DNA of 64,000 bases from Mycolicibacterium stellerae (GTDB lineage: Bacteria > Actinomycetota > Actinomycetes > Mycobacteriales > Mycobacteriaceae): positions 16,437 through 80,436 of the forward strand of contig NZ_RARC01000031.1 of assembly GCF_003719305.1 (NCBI RefSeq). Reading direction: 5' to 3'. This document shows positions 58,922 to 64,000 of the stretch, one piece after another; position 1 is the stretch's first letter; the number at the start of each line of letters is the position of its first letter. The notes below the pieces were generated by a model. The model was not told the origin of the DNA. It saw only the letters and a program-made list of their open reading frames with translations, and did not search any database. The position numbers and the translations under genes were made by a program.

Positions 58922-59641
58922 GTGACGGCGGCGACGAGCCTGGATCGGCATCGGGTTGACCGTGCTGAGCAGGTAGAACACCTGCGCCGCAAGATGGCGG
59001 CGATATCCGGGAAGGTTGGTCAGGGCCGCCGTGGTGAGTTGCCGTCGAACGAGGTGCTTCCCGAGTCGGAAAGTTTGCTGCCCCAGCCCGAATCCCTCAC
59101 TGAGACGCTACCGACCGCATTGCCGAGGGGAACGGTGGCGGTGCTGTCGGGTGCGCGGTCACTGTCGCTGAGCATGGTGGCGGCGGTGACGGCAGCTGGC
59201 GGGCATGCAGCCATCGTTGGCCAGCCCGACGTCGGTCTGCTTGCGGCCGTTGAGATGGGTGCGGACCTGAGCCGCCTCGCCGTCATTCCCGAACCGGGAG
59301 CGGATCCCGTTGAGGTGGCAGCGGTGCTGATGGACGGCATGGATCTGGTCGTGCTCGGTCTTGCCGGGCGTTCGGTGTCCGCGACACGGGCACGGGCGGT
59401 GGTCGCCCGCGCCCGCCAGAAGGGTTGCACGCTGTTGGTCACCGGTGGTGACTGGCATGGCGCATCGGCTCGACTGGAGGCCAGGGTCAGCGGCTACGAA
59501 GTGACCGGCGGCAGCTGGGGGCACCACCCGCTTGCGGGGGACGGTAGACCCACATCCGGGTGCGGCCGGATCAGCAAGGTGCGGTTGGACATGCGGGCGA
59601 GGCGGCGAAATTCCGGATCGGTGCGTGCGGTAGGCGAATGA
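58922..59641 (+). CDS. imuA': Mutasome accessory protein ImuA'
   Basis: 239 aa from the GTG at 58922; an earlier open start at 58865 would place the SOS box inside the gene and is rejected. It shows the RecA/SulA-like stretch RGTVAVLSGARSLSLSMVAAVTAAGGHAAIVGQPDVGLLAAVEMGADLSRLAVIP without a Walker A lysine, as in ImuA'. In M. tuberculosis ImuA' (Rv3395c), ImuB and the polymerase DnaE2 carry out damage-induced mutagenesis. The stop overlaps the imuB ATG. Confidence 0.93.
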   Translation: MTAATSLDRHRVDRAEQVEHLRRKMAAISGKVGQGRRGELPSNEVLPESESLLPQPESLTETLPTALPRGTVAVLSGARSLSLSMVAAVTAAGGHAAIVGQPDVGLLAAVEMGADLSRLAVIPEPGADPVEVAAVLMDGMDLVVLGLAGRSVSATRARAVVARARQKGCTLLVTGGDWHGASARLEARVSGYEVTGGSWGHHPLAGDGRPTSGCGRISKVRLDMRARRRNSGSVRAVGE

Positions 59642-61206
59642 GCGCACAGAGGGTGCTGGCCATCTGGTGCATGGACTGGCCCGCGGTGGCCGCGGCCGTG
59701 GCGGCTGATCTGTCCCCGACGTCTCCGGTGGCGGTCACGCTGGCCAACCGGGTCATCGCCTGCTCGGCGTCGGCCCGCGCTGTCGGCGTGCGCCGGGGTC
59801 TGCGCCGTCGCGAAGCCCAAGCCAGGTGCCCACAGCTGCACGTCGTGACCGCCGACCCGGCACGCGATGCCCGGCACTTCGAAAACGTGACGACGGCGGT
59901 GGACGACCTGGTGCCGCGTGCCGAGGTGCTGCGGCCCGGCCTGCTGGTGTTGCCGGTTCGCGGTGCGGCGCGCTACTTCGGCTCCGAACAGGCCGCGGCC
60001 GAGCGGTTGGTCGATGCGGTGGCGGCTGCCGGCGCCGAGTGCCAGGTGGGAATCGCCGACCGGCTGCCCACCGCGGTCTTCGCCGCACGCGCCGGGCGCA
60101 TCATCGAGTCGGGCAAGGACGCGGTGTTCTTGTCCGCGCTGTCCATCCGGCAGTTGGCCACCGAGCCGAGCCTGGCCGCGCCGGGACGCGAAGACCTGGC
60201 GGATCTGTTGTGGCGCATGGGTATTCGAAACATCGGGCAGTTCGCCGCGCTGTCCCGCGCCGACGTGGCATCCCGGTTCGGGTCCGATGCGGTAGCCGCA
60301 CATCGTTTCGCCCGCGCCGAACCGGGCCGTGGGCCGTCGGGACGCGAACCCCCAGCGGATCTCGATGCCGTGATGGACTGTGATCCGCCGATCGACCGGG
60401 TGGACGCCGCGGCGTTCGCCGGCCGGTCGCTGGCCAGCGACCTGCATCGCAGCCTCGAGTCGGCGGGTGTCGGCTGCACCAGGCTGGCCATTCATGCCGT
60501 GACCGCCAACGGTGAAGAGCTGAACCGCGTTTGGCGTTGTGCGGAACCGCTGACCGAGGACGCCACCGCCGACCGGGTGCGCTGGCAGCTGGACGGCTGG
60601 CTGAATCGCCGCAATCCCAACGACAGGCCTACCGCGCCGATCACCGTGTTGCGGCTGCAACCGGTGGAGGTGGTGTCGGCCGAGGCGTTGCAACTTCCGC
60701 TGTGGGGCGGCATTGGGGAGGAGGACCGGCTGCGCGCCCGCCGTGCGCTTGTTCGAGTTCAAGGTCTACTCGGGCCGGAGGCCGTGCAGGTGCCGGTGCT
60801 CAGCGGCGGCCGCGGACCCGCCGAGCGCATCACGTTGACGCCGTTGGGTGATGAGCCGGTGCCGCGGGCCGACCCAGGGCAGCCGTGGCCGGGGCAACTG
60901 CCTGAGCCATCGCCGAGCGTGCTGCTCGACGACCCCGTCGAAGTGCTTGACGGTGAAGGCAATCCGGTTCGGGTGACCAACAGGGGACTGTTCTCCGCGG
61001 AACCCGCGCGGCTTGCCGCCCCCGGCAGGGATGGCGCGTTGTCCTGGTGGGCGGGACCATGGCCGGTCGACGAACGGTGGTGGGATCCAGACCGCAAGGC
61101 AGGACGTACCGCACGGGCTCAGGTGCTCGTCGACGGAGACCCGGGGCAGGCGCTGCTGCTGTGTTACCGCCAGCGGCGGTGGTACCTGGAAGGGATATAC
61201 GAGTAG
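59638..61206 (+). CDS. imuB: Y-family polymerase-like protein ImuB
   Basis: 522 aa from the ATG coupled to imuA'. The Y-family fold is recognisable (VLAIWCMDWPAVAAAVAADL; DLLWRMGIRNIGQFAALSRADVASRFG for the helix-hairpin-helix), but the acidic catalytic residues of active polymerases are missing: MDW where DinB has D-x-D, as known for ImuB. A beta-clamp-binding motif QLPLWG lies at residues 352-357. It acts as an adaptor bringing DnaE2 to the clamp. Confidence 0.95.
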   Translation: MSAQRVLAIWCMDWPAVAAAVAADLSPTSPVAVTLANRVIACSASARAVGVRRGLRRREAQARCPQLHVVTADPARDARHFENVTTAVDDLVPRAEVLRPGLLVLPVRGAARYFGSEQAAAERLVDAVAAAGAECQVGIADRLPTAVFAARAGRIIESGKDAVFLSALSIRQLATEPSLAAPGREDLADLLWRMGIRNIGQFAALSRADVASRFGSDAVAAHRFARAEPGRGPSGREPPADLDAVMDCDPPIDRVDAAAFAGRSLASDLHRSLESAGVGCTRLAIHAVTANGEELNRVWRCAEPLTEDATADRVRWQLDGWLNRRNPNDRPTAPITVLRLQPVEVVSAEALQLPLWGGIGEEDRLRARRALVRVQGLLGPEAVQVPVLSGGRGPAERITLTPLGDEPVPRADPGQPWPGQLPEPSPSVLLDDPVEVLDGEGNPVRVTNRGLFSAEPARLAAPGRDGALSWWAGPWPVDERWWDPDRKAGRTARAQVLVDGDPGQALLLCYRQRRWYLEGIYE

Positions 61207-62595
61207 TCAGTGCAGCTTCTCGATGTCTGGAAGCTTCCAGCTCTTGTCGAGAAGTGCTTGATCAGGTCCGTAGAACCGGAAGATCACCTCGAAAGCGTTG
61301 CAGGCCTTTGTCGGTACCCAGTTCGATGATGCACCGTCGGGTGCCGTTGGACCGAAATAGATGTCGACCGAACCGTCGGGGTTCGTCGCCAGGTTCGCCG
61401 AAGTGGACGCCCGGCTCGAGCGCGGAGTGTCCCGGATCAGGGCGTGGGTCTTGCCGTCGTAAGCCGTCGCCGACCAGTACTGGCGCACGGGTGCGGATGC
61501 GGGCACCCGCAGTCGGTAGGGGGTCCCGCCGTCGAGCTTGTTTCCCTTGCCGTCCCTGAGCGTCATCAGGTAGAACTGGCCGGCGCCAAGGTGTTTGGCG
61601 CTGAAGAACGCCATCGAATAGGTGACGGCGCGGTTGTCGACGGGGTAACTGCCCGGGTCGGCGAAGTTCGTCGTCATACCATCGATGACCTCGCTGGATG
61701 CGGGCACATGCCAGTGGCCGCCGTCGAAATAGGGCGGCGGGAAATAGGCCGTATCCAGTCGGTTCACCAACCATGAGTGCGCCTCGTGCGCGGCAAGGTT
61801 GAAGATTCGGCGCGTCTTGTCACCGGGCGCGAACGGCCGGCCCTTCTCGATACCGATGGATTTCAGCTTGTCGATCATCGCCTTGTCGCGGCCGAGCCAC
61901 GGCTCGGTTTGCACGACGGCGTTGAGGGCATCGAAGAATCGCGCATCGTAGGGGATGGTCGCGTCGAACAGCGTGTCGTTCGCGTCGATGTACGCGGTGT
62001 CCTGCAGCTCGGCCACACCCGAAAGTGGATACACCCGAACGCGCTTCCCGTATGCAACCGCCTCGGCGATATCGGCGTCAGTCGCGCTGCGATAGTTCGA
62101 GCGCAGCAGCGCATACGACTGATATGTGGGCGAACGGCACGGCAGATAACCGTCGGGGACCGCACCCGTGTGATCGGGCGGCAGGATGAGATACCTGCCT
62201 CCAGTTCCCCTGTCGGCGCCCGCGGGCCCGATGTCTTCGACCGCCGTCTGCCAGCAGTCGTCGATGGAGCCGACGATCGTGCCGGTGTCGGCCGGCGGTA
62301 TCTCCAGCACGACAGGTCCGACTTCTCTGGTGTCGAAGAACGGCATGAAGTAGATGGTGTCGGGGTTGGGTGTGAGCGTCTGGTTCTTCCAGTTGACGGG
62401 GAGCGACCAGAACACCACCTGGTTGGCCGACCCGCCGAGCTTGGCCATCTGGCGACGCATCAGTTCGAAGTTGACCGCGGGCATGCCCCAGATCACTGCC
62501 TCGATGGCACGGCGATGCAACGCCCGGTCGGCGATCTCGGCCGGGTTGGACGGCGGACCCGCTGACGGTTCCGGTCGTTGCCACAGCGTGCGCAT
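61207..62595 (-). CDS. DUF1254/DUF1214 protein
   Basis: 462 aa. DUF1254 (residues about 30-160: EAVIWGMPAVNFELMRRQM..VVFWSLPVNWKNQTLTPNPDTIYFMPFFDT) then DUF1214 (SYPVDNRAVTYSMAFFSAKHLGAGQFYLMTLRDGKGNKLDGGTPYRLRVPASAPVRQYWSATAYDGKTHALI). No signal peptide is visible, though many homologues have one. The function is unknown. Its stop codon directly abuts the imuB stop (convergent). Confidence 0.88.
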   Translation of the reverse strand: MRTLWQRPEPSAGPPSNPAEIADRALHRRAIEAVIWGMPAVNFELMRRQMAKLGGSANQVVFWSLPVNWKNQTLTPNPDTIYFMPFFDTREVGPVVLEIPPADTGTIVGSIDDCWQTAVEDIGPAGADRGTGGRYLILPPDHTGAVPDGYLPCRSPTYQSYALLRSNYRSATDADIAEAVAYGKRVRVYPLSGVAELQDTAYIDANDTLFDATIPYDARFFDALNAVVQTEPWLGRDKAMIDKLKSIGIEKGRPFAPGDKTRRIFNLAAHEAHSWLVNRLDTAYFPPPYFDGGHWHVPASSEVIDGMTTNFADPGSYPVDNRAVTYSMAFFSAKHLGAGQFYLMTLRDGKGNKLDGGTPYRLRVPASAPVRQYWSATAYDGKTHALIRDTPRSSRASTSANLATNPDGSVDIYFGPTAPDGASSNWVPTKACNAFEVIFRFYGPDQALLDKSWKLPDIEKLH

Positions 62596-62674
62596 GGCGC
62601 GCCTCCAACGTCGCGCTGCCCGCCATTCAACCCCAGCTCAAGCGGGATCGCGAAGTTTTGTCGGACCTGCGTTC

Positions 62675-62695
62675 TATACTCGAACATGTGTTCGA
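62675..62695 (+). promoter_or_regulatory. -10 box and perfect SOS box on the DUF222/HNH start
   Basis: TATACT (62675-62680) is a strong -10 placed for a leaderless start at the GTG at 62688. TCGAAC-ATGT-GTTCGA (62680-62695) is a perfect mycobacterial LexA site covering the start point and the initiation codon. Confidence 0.85.
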
Positions 62696-64000
62696 TTCGG
62701 TGTTCGTGGCGGCGTCTGATGTGGAGCTGGTTGCCGCGATCGAGGATGGGGTGCGTCAGGAGGCGATTGCTGGTGCGCGCCGGTTGGCTGCGATCGCCGA
62801 GTTGACGCGGCGCCGCGTCGACGCCGATGACGAGCGGGTGTGGTGGGCGTTTGATCCGTGGGATTCGGTGTGTGCGGAGGTGGCCGCGGCGATGGCGATC
62901 GGGTCGCGGCGCGCTTCGGGGCAGATGCGCATCGCGCAAGCGCTGCGTGAGCATCTGCCGCTGGTGGCGGCGTTGTATAGCAAAGGGGCGCTTTCCACCC
63001 GGCTGGTGTCGACGATCACCTGGGGCACCCGGCTGGTCGACGACGACGAGGCGTGGGCGCACATCGACGCCGCGGTCGCCGAGCGCGCCACCAGGTGGGA
63101 GCGGTTGTCGGAAGACAAGCTGCGCGACGCGGTTCAGATGCAGGTGGCCCGCTTCGACCCCGACGCCCAGCGGCGCACCGAAACCGCGGTGCGGGGCCGC
63201 GACTTCACCATCGGCGCCTGTGACGACGACGACGACACCGTCGCGGTGTGGGGGCGGCTGCTGGCCCACGACGGTGCCGTTCTGCAGCAGCGGGTCACCG
63301 CCATGGTCGACGGGGTCTGCGCCAACGATCCGCGCAGCGCCGGTGAACGCCGCTCTGATGCGATCGGCGCGATCGCCAACGGTAACGACGTCCTGGCGTG
63401 CCGGTGTGGCTCGCCGGCCTGCCCCACCACGGGGGTGACCCCCAAGTCGAATGTGGTGATCCGGGTGATCGCCGACCCAGCCGCCATCACCGACGCCACC
63501 ACCCCACCCGACACCACGGCCGAACAGGGCGTCGCCGACAAGCCCGACACCACCACCGCGGTCGATCGGCGGCTGCCGGCACCCGCGCTGCTGCTCGGGC
63601 ACGGGGTGTTGCCCAATGCGCTGCTGGCCGAGGCGATCCGCAACGGCGCCACAATCAAGCCGATCCGGATGCCCGACGCCGCACCCGAGCCGCGGTATCG
63701 GCCCAGCGACGAGTTGGCCGAGTTCGTGCGGATGCGCGATCTGTTCTGCCGCTTCCCCGGCTGCACCGTGCCCGCCGACCGCTGCGACATCGACCACGTC
63801 ATTCCATGGCCGTGGGGACCCACCCACGCCTCGAACCTGAACTGCAAATGCCGCAAACACCATTTGATGAAAACCTTCTGGACCGGCATTGGTGGCTGGG
63901 CCGATCAACAACTGCCCGACGCCACCGTGATCTGGACGGCGCCCAGCGGTAAGACCTACACCACCCAGCCCGGCAGCCGGCTGTTCTTCCCCACCTGGAA
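62688..64000 (+). CDS. DUF222/HNH endonuclease (13E12-repeat type), 3'-partial
   Basis: At least 437 aa, still open at the window edge. The DUF222 region runs through ELVAAIEDGVRQEAIAGARRLAAIAELTRRRV and WWAFDPWDSVCAEVAAAMAIGSRRASGQMRIAQALREHLPLVAALYSKGALSTRLVSTI. The HNH motif is RDLFCRFPGCTVPADRCDIDHVIPWPWGPTHASNLNCKCRKHHLMKT, with all cysteine and histidine ligands present. Such genes are multicopy in mycobacterial genomes and several carry SOS boxes. Start chosen at the GTG at 62688 (an ATG at 62686 is in another frame). Confidence 0.9.
   Translation, partial: MFDSVFVAASDVELVAAIEDGVRQEAIAGARRLAAIAELTRRRVDADDERVWWAFDPWDSVCAEVAAAMAIGSRRASGQMRIAQALREHLPLVAALYSKGALSTRLVSTITWGTRLVDDDEAWAHIDAAVAERATRWERLSEDKLRDAVQMQVARFDPDAQRRTETAVRGRDFTIGACDDDDDTVAVWGRLLAHDGAVLQQRVTAMVDGVCANDPRSAGERRSDAIGAIANGNDVLACRCGSPACPTTGVTPKSNVVIRVIADPAAITDATTPPDTTAEQGVADKPDTTTAVDRRLPAPALLLGHGVLPNALLAEAIRNGATIKPIRMPDAAPEPRYRPSDELAEFVRMRDLFCRFPGCTVPADRCDIDHVIPWPWGPTHASNLNCKCRKHHLMKTFWTGIGGWADQQLPDATVIWTAPSGKTYTTQPGSRLFFPTW

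Noticed and set aside
1..64000. tRNA, rRNA, prophage, plasmid origin or attachment site
   Set aside because: No cloverleaf-like sequence, integrase, phage structural gene, rep gene or repeat pair of that kind was recognised.

Overview
The window is high-GC DNA from an actinobacterium, almost certainly a non-tuberculous, Mycolicibacterium-type Mycobacterium. Evidence: the gene order alr - tsaE/tsaB/rimI/tsaD - groES/groEL1 - whiB3 - (Rv3415c-like) - sigD - rsdA - (Rv3412-like) - guaB2 - guaB3 - choD - guaA - imuA' - imuB follows, from memory, the M. tuberculosis Rv3423c-Rv3394c block in inverted order. Other clues are many GTG starts, leaderless promoters, mycobacterial SOS boxes, a His-tailed GroEL1 and a DUF222/HNH (13E12-type) gene. 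Accessory blocks are inserted at several points of this conserved backbone.

Layout. 1-4.7 kb: two tandem Baeyer-Villiger-type monooxygenases and an aldehyde dehydrogenase. 4.8-10.2 kb: alr, an alpha/beta hydrolase and the t6A operon (tsaE-tsaB-rimI-tsaD) plus an NTF2-fold protein, nearly all translationally overlapped. 10.2-11 kb: a decayed hydrolase. 11-13.2 kb: CIRCE-controlled groES-groEL1 ending in a strong terminator. 13.3-22.7 kb: an accessory island centred on a MocR-type (GntR/aminotransferase) regulator. Two outward-facing promoters of matching design flank the regulator: one drives a 45-aa CxxC peptide followed by MFS exporter, glycosyltransferase and carboxylesterase genes, the other a cupin, quinone oxidoreductase, hydrolase and HD-domain protein. 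23-25.2 kb: TetR regulator, an orphan second copy of ATP synthase subunit c (atpE) and an HSL-type esterase. 25.3-26.4 kb: a doubly broken IS21 remnant. 26.6-30.5 kb: flavin amine oxidase and amidohydrolase divergent from a TetR gene. 30.5-36 kb: small membrane protein/TetR divergon, DUF4349 lipoprotein, OsmC, two unknown small proteins and a ThrE-like exporter with terminator.

36-49.7 kb: conserved core again (whiB3, sigD-rsdA, guaB2-guaB3, aldo/keto reductase, choD, PhoU, DMT transporter, SDR, guaA). 49.7-54.9 kb: a tight five-gene minus-strand operon (HSL-type hydrolase, SDR, ferritin-like di-iron protein, BVMO, MerR regulator) starting at a perfect 14-bp-arm palindrome. 54.9-58.7 kb: a zinc-ribbon multi-pass membrane protein overlapped with a secreted sedolisin (S53) and a small lipoprotein. 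58.9-61.2 kb: SOS-controlled imuA'-imuB mutasome genes. 61.2-64 kb: a DUF1254/DUF1214 protein and a DUF222/HNH endonuclease gene with a perfect SOS box on its start codon, cut by the window edge.

Most interesting points: the mirrored MocR promoter modules (17.7-19.5 kb) and the gene sets they face, the orphan TetR-linked atpE, and the palindrome-controlled five-gene oxidation operon. No tRNA, rRNA, CRISPR or prophage genes were seen.
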